From contig NZ_FMCR01000001.1 of assembly GCF_900091575.1 (NCBI RefSeq), positions 248,001-312,000 on the forward strand: a stretch of 64,000 nucleotides of DNA. Direction: 5' to 3'. The notes under the pieces are model-generated. The model was not told the DNA's origin. It saw only the letters and a list, made by a program, of their open reading frames with translations, and ran no database searches. This document shows positions 24,164 to 32,969 of the stretch, one piece after another (the stretch's first letter is position 1; every line of letters begins with the position of its first letter). Source of the stretch: Micromonospora saelicesensis. Its GTDB lineage: Bacteria; Actinomycetota; Actinomycetes; Mycobacteriales; Micromonosporaceae. The position numbers and the translations under genes were made by a program.

Positions 24164-25410
24164 GGCAGCCAGGCGGCCAGCCGGAAGTCACCGCTGTCGT
24201 CCCGACCGTAGGCGAGTCGCCCGCCGGCCAGGGTCACCCGTTCACTGATGCCGACCAGGCCGGTGCCGGCACCCGGCAGTGTGTCGCCGGCCGGCGCCCC
24301 GACCGGCCACCGGTTGCCGATCGCCACGCTCAGCCCGGCGCCCGGCCCGCCGGCCACGTCCACGGTGACGGCCGCGCCGGCAGCGTGCTTGCGGGCGTTG
24401 GTCAGCCCCTCCTGCACGATCCGGTACGCGGCCCGGCCCAACGCCGCCGGCACCTCCCCAGGGCTGGTGACGCTGTCACTGACGTTCACCCGCACCCCGG
24501 CCGACCGCGACTCGGCGATCAGGGCCGGCAGGTCGGCGAGGGTGGGCTGCGGCGGCTCGGGGGCGTCGCCCGCACCGTCGTCCTCGGCCCGGAGCACCCC
24601 GATCACCTCCCGCAGGTCCTGGAGGGCGGCGTGCGCGCTGCCCCGGATCACCCCGGCGGCCCGGGCCACCTCGTCGGCCGGCGCATCCGGGCGGAACTCC
24701 AGCGCACCCGCGTGCAGGCTGAGCAGGGAGATCCGGTGGGCCAGCACATCGTGCATCTCCCGGGCGATCCGGGTGCGTTCCAGGTGGCGGGCCTGGGTGA
24801 CGCGCAGTTGCTGCTCCGCCTCGGCCCGCTCGGCCCGCTCCCGCAACGACACGATCAACTGCCGGCGGGCCCGGACGAACATCCCCCAGGCAAGCACCGC
24901 GAAACTGAGCACCACACCCCAGGACGCGGTCTCCCAGTACGACATGTGCGGATCCGGACGCACCCAACTGAAGACCAAGTTGGTGAGAAGGCCGGCACCG
25001 GTGACCGCGATCGCGACGGCCGTCCGTCGATGCACCACCACTGTGAAGTAGAAGATCAGCAGCGGAATGGCGGCGGCCATCGAGAACAGGGTCAGCGGTG
25101 TCGTGGCCACGATCAGCCCGAGCGGCCACCGTCGGCGCAGCCAGAGCAGCCCACAGCAGACCAGACCGAGCAGCGCGTCCACGCCGGTCATCCAGTCGTG
25201 CGGCAGCGGGGCCGCCATCGCCGGATCCGGCGACAGGGCATCCGCGGTGACGAACAGCACCCACAGCAGGGAGAGCAGGAAGGCCAGGGTGTCGACAGCC
25301 CAGTCCCGGGTCGTGCGGCGCGGCCGCCGCGTCGCCGCGTCCGGGCTGACCGCGCCGACCAGCGCCCCGGGCAGCAGCCAGGGGTGCTCCGGAACGGCGA
25401 GGCTGGTCAC
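24151..25410 (-). CDS. NarL-type sensor histidine kinase
   Basis: A 419-residue membrane kinase. Several predicted membrane helices (about residues 35-165) precede the dimerisation and phospho-acceptor motif TRIAREMHDVLAHRISLLSL, with His in HDVLAH, and an HATPase_c domain (RIVQEGLTNARKHA, GTGLVGISERV). It should phosphorylate the adjacent regulator. GTG 25410 is chosen because a TAGCAT -10 lies exactly 7 bp upstream and the TTG at 25455 has no support. The kinase gene is divergent from the ABC exporter it presumably senses for. Confidence 0.92.
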   Translation of the reverse strand: MTSLAVPEHPWLLPGALVGAVSPDAATRRPRRTTRDWAVDTLAFLLSLLWVLFVTADALSPDPAMAAPLPHDWMTGVDALLGLVCCGLLWLRRRWPLGLIVATTPLTLFSMAAAIPLLIFYFTVVVHRRTAVAIAVTGAGLLTNLVFSWVRPDPHMSYWETASWGVVLSFAVLAWGMFVRARRQLIVSLRERAERAEAEQQLRVTQARHLERTRIAREMHDVLAHRISLLSLHAGALEFRPDAPADEVARAAGVIRGSAHAALQDLREVIGVLRAEDDGAGDAPEPPQPTLADLPALIAESRSAGVRVNVSDSVTSPGEVPAALGRAAYRIVQEGLTNARKHAAGAAVTVDVAGGPGAGLSVAIGNRWPVGAPAGDTLPGAGTGLVGISERVTLAGGRLAYGRDDSGDFRLAAWLPWPA

Positions 25411-25417
25411 GACGCCA

Positions 25418-25423
25418 ATGCTA
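25418..25423 (-). promoter_or_regulatory. leaderless -10 element of the kinase-regulator operon
   Basis: On the minus strand TAGCAT lies 7 bp before GTG 25410. The rest of the 133-bp divergent gap should hold the exporter promoter and any regulator binding site. Confidence 0.5.
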
Positions 25424-25543
25424 GGCAGCCGACGGGCGACACGACCAGCTACCAAAGTCGAGACCTACCGGTCGACCAAGGTCGACGCGGCAGCGACCGG
25501 TGGCCGCAGCGGATGGCCGGGCGGCGCGGGCAGGCTCAACCGC

Positions 25544-26440
25544 ATGATCACGGTAGAGAACCTCACCAAGCGATACGGGCCACACCCGGCCGTGGACGAC
25601 GTGTCGTTCCAGTGCGAGCCGGGCACCGTCACCGGCTTCCTCGGCCCCAACGGGGCCGGCAAGTCGACGACCATGCGCATGATCTGCGGGCTGACCACGC
25701 CGACCGCCGGCCGCGCCACCGTCTCCGGGCACCCGTACCAGGAGCTGCCCAACCCGGGGCGGGAGGTCGGGGTGCTGCTGGACGCCTCCGCCCAGCACGC
25801 CGGGCGCACCGGCCGCGAGGCGTTGACGCTGTCCGCGTACACCATGGGTCTGGACCGGCGCGAGGTGGCCGCGAAGCTCGACCTGGTCGGGTTGAACGCG
25901 GTGGCCGCGAAGCGTCGGGTACGGGCGTACTCGTTGGGTATGCGCCAACGGCTCGGGCTGGCGCACGCGCTGCTCGGCGACCCCCGGGTGTTGATCCTCG
26001 ACGAGCCGGCCAACGGGCTGGACCCGGAGGGGATCTTCTGGATGCGCGGCCTGCTGCGCGACTTCGCCGACCGGGGCGGCACCGTGCTGCTCTCCTCCCA
26101 CCTGCTGCGCGAGGTGGAGGCGGTCGCGGACCGGCTGGTGGTTATCGGGGGCGGCCGGATCGTGGCCCAGGGGGACAAGAACGAGTTGCTGGCCGGCGGC
26201 GGCACCGTGGTCCGGGCCCGCGACAGTGCCGCGCTGCGCCGGGCGCTGGAGGTGGCCAACCTGAGCGCCGCCGACAGCTCGGAGGGGCTGCTCGTGCAGG
26301 CCGACGCCGAGGCGGTCGGCCAGGCCGCCGCCGATGCCGGCGTCGCGTTGGCCGAGCTGCGCCCCGCCAGCGGCGGCGGCCTGGAACAGCTCTTCCTCAC
26401 CCTGACCGCCGGCGAATCGACCAAGGAGGCCGTCCGATGA
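25544..26440 (+). CDS. ABC exporter ATP-binding protein
   Basis: The 298-residue ATPase starts MITVENLTKRYGPHPAVDD. Walker A is [16 protein letters not shown], the signature is AYSLGMRQRLGLAHALLG, and Walker B is VLILDEPANGLDPEG, with the H-loop in TVLLSSHLLREVEA. This is the drug/bacitracin-exporter subclass. Its stop overlaps the permease start (ATGA), and it heads a likely four-gene operon facing the two-component genes. Confidence 0.95.
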   Translation: MITVENLTKRYGPHPAVDDVSFQCEPGTVTGFLGPNGAGKSTTMRMICGLTTPTAGRATVSGHPYQELPNPGREVGVLLDASAQHAGRTGREALTLSAYTMGLDRREVAAKLDLVGLNAVAAKRRVRAYSLGMRQRLGLAHALLGDPRVLILDEPANGLDPEGIFWMRGLLRDFADRGGTVLLSSHLLREVEAVADRLVVIGGGRIVAQGDKNELLAGGGTVVRARDSAALRRALEVANLSAADSSEGLLVQADAEAVGQAAADAGVALAELRPASGGGLEQLFLTLTAGESTKEAVR

Positions 26441-27234
26441 CCACCACCACCGCGCCCGCCGCCGGCGCCGTCGCGCCCCGGCACCACACTCCGGTACGCC
26501 GACCGTCGCTGCTCCGGCTCACCGGCGTGGAGCTGCGCAAGCTCGTCGACACCCGGGCCGGTCGCTGGCTGCTGATCACCATCGGCCTGACCACCGCCGC
26601 GATCGTCACCCTGCAACTGATCTACGCCGGGGAGGCCGACCAGACCTTCCTCAACTTCTTCGTCCCCTCGCTGCTGCCGGTGTCGGTGCTGCTGCCGGTG
26701 CTGGGCATCCTGTCGATCACCAGTGAGTGGTCGCAGCGCACCGCCCTCACCACGTACGCCCTGGTGCCCCGCCGGGAGCGGGTGGTCGCCGCGAAGCTGT
26801 TCGCCGTGATGCTCACCGCGCTCGCCTCGGTGCTGGCCAGTCTCGCCGTCGCCGCAGTCGGCACGCTGGTCGCGTCCGCGACCGGCGGGGCGGGCACCTG
26901 GGAGTTCGACTGGTCGCTGGTCCTGAACGCGGCGGTCCTCCAGGTCACCAGCGTGTTGATGGGTGCCGCCTTCGGTCTGCTGCTGCTCAACCCGCCGCTG
27001 GCGATCGTCGGCTACCTGCTGCTGCCCACCCTGTGGGGGGTGCTCGGCGAGATGGTCAAGCCGCTGCGCGGTCCGTCCGAATGGCTGGACACCAGCAAGA
27101 CCATGGAGCCGTTGTTCAGCAGCGACGCCGTCACCGGCGGGCAGTGGGGGCGGATAGCGGTCTCCCTGCTGGTCTGGATGGTCCTCCCGCTGGCCGCCGG
27201 GCTGTTCCGGACCCTGCGCCGCGAGGTGTCCTGA
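26437..27234 (+). CDS. ABC exporter permease
   Basis: A 265-residue ABC-2 type permease with about six hydrophobic segments. The conserved cytosolic SITSEWSQRTALTTYALVPRRE region is typical of exporters paired with bacitracin-type ATPases. It should form the membrane channel with the preceding ATPase. The ATGA overlap indicates translational coupling. Confidence 0.9.
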   Translation: MTTTTAPAAGAVAPRHHTPVRRPSLLRLTGVELRKLVDTRAGRWLLITIGLTTAAIVTLQLIYAGEADQTFLNFFVPSLLPVSVLLPVLGILSITSEWSQRTALTTYALVPRRERVVAAKLFAVMLTALASVLASLAVAAVGTLVASATGGAGTWEFDWSLVLNAAVLQVTSVLMGAAFGLLLLNPPLAIVGYLLLPTLWGVLGEMVKPLRGPSEWLDTSKTMEPLFSSDAVTGGQWGRIAVSLLVWMVLPLAAGLFRTLRREVS

Positions 27235-27236
27235 CC

Positions 27237-27986
27237 ATGGAGATGGCCAGCTACCGTCCGCGCACCGTGGTCAGCGGCGGCCCGCTGGAGCTGGCGGTCC
27301 TGTGGGGTGGCTTTCCGCTGCTCGGCGCGGGTGCCGGATGGCTCCTCGCGGCGGCGACGGGCTGGCTCGCCCGGCTGCCCTGGGTGCCGTTCAGCGACCT
27401 GATCGAGTGGTTGGACCGGCTGCCCGAGCCGCAGGCCACCGCCGGCACCATCGGAGTGGGCGTCCTGGCCGGCCTGGTCATCGCCGGGATCGGCACCGCC
27501 GAACGGTTGATCGTCACCGTCGACGGGGCTCAGGTCCAGCTGCGCCGCTCCGATGAGAACCGGACCATCGCCCGGGTCGACACCCGGGTGGTCTTCCTCG
27601 CCGACAAACACCTGGTGCTGCTGGACGCCGACGGCGCGGAACTGGTGCGGGAGTCGACGGACCTGCCGGCCGCGAAACTGGCGGCGGCGTTCCGGGAGCA
27701 CGGCTGGGGTTGGGCGGACGACGACCCGCACCGGTCGGCGTACCGGCTGTGGGTTCCGGAACTGCCCGGGTTGCCGGCCGGCGCGGACGCGCTGCTGCGT
27801 GCACGGGCTCGGGCGATCGAGCGGGACCGCCGCGACGACGCCCGGGAGTTGCGCCGCGAGCTGGGCCAGATCGGGGTGGTGCTGCGCGACGAGGGCAAGC
27901 GGCAGTACTGGCGGTTGACCACCCGGGCCCTCGCCCCCGGGCCGGAGCAGCCGACTTCGGCCGAGCGGGAGCCGGACGGGCGGTAG
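27237..27986 (+). CDS. YqeB-like membrane protein
   Basis: A 249-residue protein starting 2 bp after the permease stop. Two membrane helices near the N-terminus (about 20-45 and 75-95) flank a short loop. A soluble domain follows with VTVDGAQVQLRRSDENRTI, RVVFLADKHLVLLDADGAEL and a C-terminal winged-helix-like segment (ELRRELGQIGVVLRDEGKRQYWRL). The layout resembles the YqeB family; its function is unknown to me. Its position suggests a role linked to the exporter. Confidence 0.75.
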   Translation: MEMASYRPRTVVSGGPLELAVLWGGFPLLGAGAGWLLAAATGWLARLPWVPFSDLIEWLDRLPEPQATAGTIGVGVLAGLVIAGIGTAERLIVTVDGAQVQLRRSDENRTIARVDTRVVFLADKHLVLLDADGAELVRESTDLPAAKLAAAFREHGWGWADDDPHRSAYRLWVPELPGLPAGADALLRARARAIERDRRDDARELRRELGQIGVVLRDEGKRQYWRLTTRALAPGPEQPTSAEREPDGR

Positions 27987-28018
27987 CGTCTGTCCCAGCA
28001 GACCCTGGGAGCCGCGCG

Positions 28019-28582
28019 ATGACCGAACAGCAGCCGTACCGGGTGGTGTCCCGACACCCCGGCTTCGAGCTGCGTCGGTACCCCGCCCACCTGGTGGCCG
28101 AGATGCAGATCCAGGCGTCGTTCACCCGGGCGCCGATCGAGGCGTTCCGGCCGCTGGCCGCGTACATCGGTGGCGCCAATCGGGCCCGGCACCCGATCGG
28201 CTCCGCCGCGCCGGCGATGGCGGCGGCCGGCGGCTCGGAGAAGATCGCCATGACCGTGCCGGTGGTGCAGATCGAGGGTGAGTGGCCGGGCGCGTACCTG
28301 ATCCAGTTCGTCATGCCGGCCAGCTTCACCACCGCCACCCTGCCCGAGCCGGTGGACGCCCGGGTGCGGATCCGCGCGGTTCCGGCGCGGCTGGCTGCGG
28401 CGATGCGGTTCTCCGGGCGGTGGACGGAGCAGGCGTTCAGCCAGCGGGCCACGATGCTGGGCCGGTCGGTGACAGCGGCCGGGCTGCAACCGACCGGCGC
28501 CATCCGGTACGCGCGCTTCGACCCGCCGTGGAAGCCGTGGTTCCTGCGCCGCAACGAGGTAGTGCTGCCGGTCGTCGAGTGA
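28019..28582 (+). CDS. SOUL-family haem-binding protein
   Basis: A 187-residue cytosolic protein with the SOUL/HBP fold: PYRVVSRHPGFELRRYPAHLVAEM, the central IAMTVPVVQ motif, and the terminal FDPPWKPWFLRRNEVVLPV. Family members bind haem or other tetrapyrroles; the bacterial role is unclear. It follows the YqeB-like gene by 32 bp and may be the last gene of that operon. Confidence 0.9.
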   Translation: MTEQQPYRVVSRHPGFELRRYPAHLVAEMQIQASFTRAPIEAFRPLAAYIGGANRARHPIGSAAPAMAAAGGSEKIAMTVPVVQIEGEWPGAYLIQFVMPASFTTATLPEPVDARVRIRAVPARLAAAMRFSGRWTEQAFSQRATMLGRSVTAAGLQPTGAIRYARFDPPWKPWFLRRNEVVLPVVE

Positions 28583-28583
28583 A

Positions 28584-29591
28584 CTAGCGGAGCTGCCGAC
28601 GGTCCTCCACGCTCGGCCGCGCCAGCAGCACCGCCATCCCGAGCCCCGAAAGCAACCCGGCCAGGGAGACCAGCAGGTCGGAGTCGGCCGCGTTGATCGG
28701 ACTGTTGCCGGCCAGCTCAGTGAACGCCGCGCCGATCGGGATCATCATCATGGTGATGGCCGTGGCCACCAGGAACACCAACGGGCCCACCAACGCGATG
28801 AGAGCGGCCAGGGCGTGGTGCCACCAGATCGGCCGACCACCCGGCCAGTCCCAGGCCAGCACTGTGACCCCGGTGAGCAGCACCGCCCCGAGAACGGCCT
28901 CCGGCAGGAGTCGTTCACCGGGCGCGGCGGCACGGACCAGCCCGACGCCGAGCAGGCCCACCACGGTGAGGCCGGCCGCCAGCCCGACCCGAACTCGGGT
29001 CCGCGCCGGAGCCGCCGCCAGCGCGGTGCCGACGGCCACTGCCACCAGCAGCGCCGCCGTGGCCAGGGCGCCCTGGTTCAGCTCCGGCTCCCGGTCGGTC
29101 GGTGACTCGATTCCGGCCGCCACCAGCGTCAGCACCCCGGCCACGCAGGCCGCGCCGGTCAGCACCCGCCGGTCGGCGGCCGGAGTCGTGCCAGGCTCCC
29201 GCGTCTGCGGCGCGGCGCGCTCCCACCGGAGCAGAAGCGCCGCGACCACGCCGAGCACGGCGTAGCCGGCGACGGCGAGCAGCACCGTCGCGTCGAGGCC
29301 GATCGGGTCGGCCCGGTCGACAGCCACGTCGGCGCCGACCCAGCAGCCGCCCACCACCACCGCCGGGCCGCTCCACCGCACCTGCCCGCGCCCGGCCAGC
29401 ACCAGCCCGAGCGGCACCGCCATGATCGCCATGAACCGCAGGTCGCGCGCCCAGTAGGCGTTGTTGCCCGGCAGGCTCTCCGACCAGGGGCCGAGCGGCT
29501 CGGTCAGCGGTTGCCACGTGGTCATGCCGTACGCCCAGAGCGCGACGGCGGCGGCGGAGAGGAGCAGCCCGACCGGGCGCGCGGATCGCAT
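28584..29591 (-). CDS. multi-pass membrane protein of unknown function
   Basis: The 335-residue protein has about nine or ten hydrophobic helices separated by short Arg-rich loops (VGLLLSAAAVALWAYGM, TVLLAVAGYAVLGVVAALLL, PLVFLVATAITMMMIPIG). I recognise no transporter or enzyme motif. A TACCGT -10 lies 6 bp before the ATG on the minus strand, so it has its own leaderless promoter. It converges on the SOUL gene with a 1-bp gap. Confidence 0.7.
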   Translation of the reverse strand: MRSARPVGLLLSAAAVALWAYGMTTWQPLTEPLGPWSESLPGNNAYWARDLRFMAIMAVPLGLVLAGRGQVRWSGPAVVVGGCWVGADVAVDRADPIGLDATVLLAVAGYAVLGVVAALLLRWERAAPQTREPGTTPAADRRVLTGAACVAGVLTLVAAGIESPTDREPELNQGALATAALLVAVAVGTALAAAPARTRVRVGLAAGLTVVGLLGVGLVRAAAPGERLLPEAVLGAVLLTGVTVLAWDWPGGRPIWWHHALAALIALVGPLVFLVATAITMMMIPIGAAFTELAGNSPINAADSDLLVSLAGLLSGLGMAVLLARPSVEDRRQLR

Positions 29592-29597
29592 CAGTGG

Positions 29598-29603
29598 ACG
29601 GTA
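29598..29603 (-). promoter_or_regulatory. leaderless -10 element
   Basis: Minus-strand TACCGT lies 6 bp before ATG 29591, separating this gene from the upstream FtsX-like exporter operon. Confidence 0.5.
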
Positions 29604-29633
29604 ACGGGCCCATCGCCCACGCGGGGGGCGGCG

Positions 29634-32057
29634 TCATCCGCCGACCGGTGACCGGGCGGGACGGTGGCGCAGCAGCCGCCACGTCGGCAACACACTGGAC
29701 AGCACCGCGAGCAACAGGCACAGCCCCACCACCCCGGCGACCACCGACCACGGCACCACCAGGTCGACGGGGGCACCGACCTGCTCGGCGAGGCCGGCGC
29801 TGATGCTGAGCAGACCGACGAACGCGACAGCCCCGCCCAGCAGCGCGCCGATCAGGACCACCAGGGCGGACTCCGCCGTGACCAGCCAGATGGCCTGCCG
29901 TCGGGTCGCCCCGGCCATCCGGATCAGCCGCAGGTCCGCGGCGCGGCCGGCGGCGGCCAGCAGCAGCGTGTTGGCCACCGCGATCGCCCCGTAGCCGGCG
30001 GACACCCCGATCAGCAGCACTGTGAAGAGCCAGACGAGGCGGTCCTCGGCGGCGTCCGCCTCGGCCGCCCAGCCCGGCACGTCGAGGATCCGCGCGCCGA
30101 CCGGTGGATCGATGCGGTCCCGGACGTACACAGTGGACGTCAGTGCCGACGGGTCGTGCGCCCGCACCACGGCCCGGGGCACGAGCAGGTCGCCGGGGAT
30201 CGAGGCGTCGTCGACCACGGCGACGACGCGCAACGGCACCGTCGTCCCGTCGGCGAAGACCACCGGGTACGGCTCGGACGGCAGCCGGTTCGCCGAGGCG
30301 CTGACCACCACCGTGTCGTCACCCCTCAGGTCGTTCAGCGAACCGGCGACGACGGTGAGCACCCGGTTCGCGGCGGCGAAGCCCTCCGGGTCCACACCGA
30401 GCGCGGTCATCGGCCGGTCCGGTGGCGACGTTCCGGGGTCGGTGCGGTAGACGGTGGTCGGCAGGAGCGCGGTGCCGCCGGTCGCGGCGACGGCCCGGTC
30501 GGACAGGCCGGGCGCGCGGTCCGGCACGACGATCCAGCCGGCGTTCACGTTGTCCGCCCGACCCGCCGCGTACGCGGCGGTGCTGGTGCGCACCATCCCG
30601 GACACCAGCACCGCGAACGCGACAGTGAGCAGCACCGGCGCGGCGATGGCGGCGGTCCGCCGGGTCGCTGTCAACGCCCCGCCCCGGACCAGCATCCCGA
30701 TCGCGCCACCGGGTCGACGCACCGGAGAACGCAGCAGCCACACCAGCGGTCCGACCACCACCGGGGCGAGCACTGTGGTGCCGGCCACCAGCGCCATCAC
30801 CGCGTAGAGCGCGTACTGCGCCCCCACCCGCGCCTCGTCGGCGGTCGCCGTACCCAGGCTGAGAGCGGCCCCCGCCGCGAGGAGCAGCGCCCCGGTGACG
30901 GCACGCAGCCGGCCGATCGGTCGCTGTTCCACAGCGGCATCGCGTAACGCCTCCAACGGGCGGACCCGCGCCGCTCGGCGGGACGCCGACCAGACGGCCA
31001 GCAACGCGATCACCGGCCCGGCGGCGAGCGAGACCGCGACCGGCCAGAGTTCGTAGCGGACCCGGAAGGTCGACGGTTCGTAGCCGACGTCGACCAGCAG
31101 CCGACCCAGCAACGGGGCGAGCGCCGCGCCCACCAGCAGGCCGACGAGCCCCGCCGAGACGCCGACGGCGAGCGCCTCGGTGTGGACCATGCGGCGGACC
31201 TGGCGTCCGGTGGCGCCGACGGCGCGCAGCAGGCCCAGCTCACGGCGGCGCTGCGCGATGGTGAACGCGAAGGTGGAGGCGACCACGAACACCGTGACGA
31301 AGCCGGCGAGGGCCGCCGTGGCGGTGAGCACCTGCATGCCGATCCACCGGGTACGGGCATCGCCGCGCGGCTCCAGCGCACCACGGGCGTCACCGGTGAG
31401 CACCCGTCCGTCGACGCCGACGACTCCGCGAGCCGCCGTGGCGACCCGCTCGGGGTCGGCGTCCGGCGCGACCACCAGCCCGATGGCCCGCACGCCCGGC
31501 GCGAGCGTGGCGGCGACCTCGTCCGCGACGTGGACGCCGGGTCCGTCGACCAGACCGCTGACGGTGTACGACTCCGGGCCCACGGCGGTCAGCACTGTGA
31601 CCGGTGCGCCGGCGCGCAGTCCGAGCGCGCTGTCGACGACCACCTCGCCGGGCCGGCGGGGTGGCTCGCCGGCCGTGAGTCGCAGCCCACCCAGTTGGGC
31701 GCTGGACCAGCCGTGCCCCTGGTAGGCGTCCTCGCGCCGGGTGTCGGCGGCCGAGGGTCGGCCGCCGACGAGCGGCTGAGCGTAGAAGGTGCGGTCCGGC
31801 ACCGCCGCCACCACGCCCGGCAGACCAGTCAGCCTGCCGACCAACTCCGCCGCCGTGGTGGCGGACCAGGGCCGGGTCGGCACGAACTCGTCAGGGGACG
31901 CACCCGCCTCGGGGCTCTGCACCACGACCGCCGCCCGCGCCAGCCGGTCCGGCACCTGCGGGCGCCCGGAAGCGAGCAGCAGTGTGGCCGCCGCGACCAG
32001 TGTGACCCCGATGGCGACGGCCACGAACGCGCTGGCCGACCGCCGGACGCTCAGCAC
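29634..32057 (-). CDS. FtsX/MacB-type ABC transporter permease
   Basis: The 807-residue permease has two FtsX repeats: a first membrane helix, a large extracytoplasmic domain, then three helices, repeated twice with a fused central pair. Conserved FtsX loops are seen as TFAFTIAQRRRELGLLRAVGATGRQVRRMV and AGRAADLRLIRMAGATRRQAIWLV. GTG 32057 overlaps the ATPase stop by 7 bp. These transporters act as mechanotransmitters, or export antimicrobials or lipids. Together with the ATPase it faces a second two-component system. Confidence 0.92.
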   Translation of the reverse strand: MLSVRRSASAFVAVAIGVTLVAAATLLLASGRPQVPDRLARAAVVVQSPEAGASPDEFVPTRPWSATTAAELVGRLTGLPGVVAAVPDRTFYAQPLVGGRPSAADTRREDAYQGHGWSSAQLGGLRLTAGEPPRRPGEVVVDSALGLRAGAPVTVLTAVGPESYTVSGLVDGPGVHVADEVAATLAPGVRAIGLVVAPDADPERVATAARGVVGVDGRVLTGDARGALEPRGDARTRWIGMQVLTATAALAGFVTVFVVASTFAFTIAQRRRELGLLRAVGATGRQVRRMVHTEALAVGVSAGLVGLLVGAALAPLLGRLLVDVGYEPSTFRVRYELWPVAVSLAAGPVIALLAVWSASRRAARVRPLEALRDAAVEQRPIGRLRAVTGALLLAAGAALSLGTATADEARVGAQYALYAVMALVAGTTVLAPVVVGPLVWLLRSPVRRPGGAIGMLVRGGALTATRRTAAIAAPVLLTVAFAVLVSGMVRTSTAAYAAGRADNVNAGWIVVPDRAPGLSDRAVAATGGTALLPTTVYRTDPGTSPPDRPMTALGVDPEGFAAANRVLTVVAGSLNDLRGDDTVVVSASANRLPSEPYPVVFADGTTVPLRVVAVVDDASIPGDLLVPRAVVRAHDPSALTSTVYVRDRIDPPVGARILDVPGWAAEADAAEDRLVWLFTVLLIGVSAGYGAIAVANTLLLAAAGRAADLRLIRMAGATRRQAIWLVTAESALVVLIGALLGGAVAFVGLLSISAGLAEQVGAPVDLVVPWSVVAGVVGLCLLLAVLSSVLPTWRLLRHRPARSPVGG

Positions 32058-32800
32058 GACGACTCCGCGACGGTCTCCCGCTCGGCGATCCGGGCGGCGA
32101 CGGCGGCGGCGGTGATCCCGCCGGTCAGCTCGTCGACGACGCGGCCGTCGGCCAGCAGGAGGACCCGATCGGCGTACGCGGCGGCGGCGGGATCGTGCGT
32201 CACCATCACGACGGTCTGCCCGTGGTCGTCGACGAGCGCCCGCAGCAGCCGGAGCACCTGCCGGGAGGAGGCGCTGTCCAACGCCCCGGTCGGTTCGTCG
32301 GCGAAGACCACCGCCGGACGGGTGATCAACGCGCGGGCCACGGCGACGCGCTGCTGCTCCCCGCCGGACAGCTCGCTCGGCCGGTGCCCGGCCCGGTCGG
32401 CGAGGCCGACGGCGTCGAGGGCGGCGGCGACGTCCCCGGCTGGCGGGCGGCGGCGGGCCAGGCGCGACGGCAACTCGACGTTCTGCGCGGCGGTCAGCGT
32501 GGACACGAGGTTGAACGCCTGGAAGACGAAGCCGATCCGGTCCCGTCGCAGCCGGGTCAGGTCGTCCTCACCGAGGTCGTTGAGGTTGGTGCCGTCGATC
32601 GTGACGATCCCCTCGGTCGGGCGGTCCAGCCCCGCCGCGCAGTGCAGCAGGGTGGACTTCCCCGAGCCGGAGGGGCCCATCACCGCCGTGAACGTGCCGC
32701 TCGCGAAGCCGGTGGTCACGCCGTCGAGCGCCGTCACCCGCCGGGTTCCGGTGCCGTACACCGCGCGCAGCCCCGTCAGGGTCACCGTGTCTGTGGTCAT
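32051..32800 (-). CDS. MacB/LolD-type ABC ATP-binding protein
   Basis: A 249-residue ATPase with Walker A VMGPSGSGKSTLLHCAAGLD, the LolD/MacB Q-loop DRIGFVFQAFNLVSTLTA, signature LSGGEQQRVAVARALITRPA, and Walker B VVFADEPTGALDS. ATG 32800 (MTTDTVTLTGLRAV) is chosen at the normal family N-terminus. It is cotranscribed with the FtsX-type permease and divergent from a sensor kinase gene. Confidence 0.95.
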   Translation of the reverse strand: MTTDTVTLTGLRAVYGTGTRRVTALDGVTTGFASGTFTAVMGPSGSGKSTLLHCAAGLDRPTEGIVTIDGTNLNDLGEDDLTRLRRDRIGFVFQAFNLVSTLTAAQNVELPSRLARRRPPAGDVAAALDAVGLADRAGHRPSELSGGEQQRVAVARALITRPAVVFADEPTGALDSASSRQVLRLLRALVDDHGQTVVMVTHDPAAAAYADRVLLLADGRVVDELTGGITAAAVAARIAERETVAESSC

Positions 32801-32956
32801 GACCGTTACCGTGCCGAATGCCGGGGGTGCGGCGCGTCGTGCCGGGGCGGGCACTTTCCAGCCCTCCCCCGGGTGGAGTCCGGGGCCCGCAACCCGCCGC
32901 GCGTCGTCCTGCGGGATGACCACCCGCAGGCGGACGCGGCCGACCCAGCCGGCCAT

Positions 32957-32962
32957 TACCGT
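32957..32962 (+). promoter_or_regulatory. leaderless -10 element of the second two-component operon
   Basis: TACCGT lies 7 bp before GTG 32970 and supports that start. The 169-bp divergent gap (32801-32969) should also contain the exporter promoter. Confidence 0.5.
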
Positions 32963-32969
32963 TCGACGG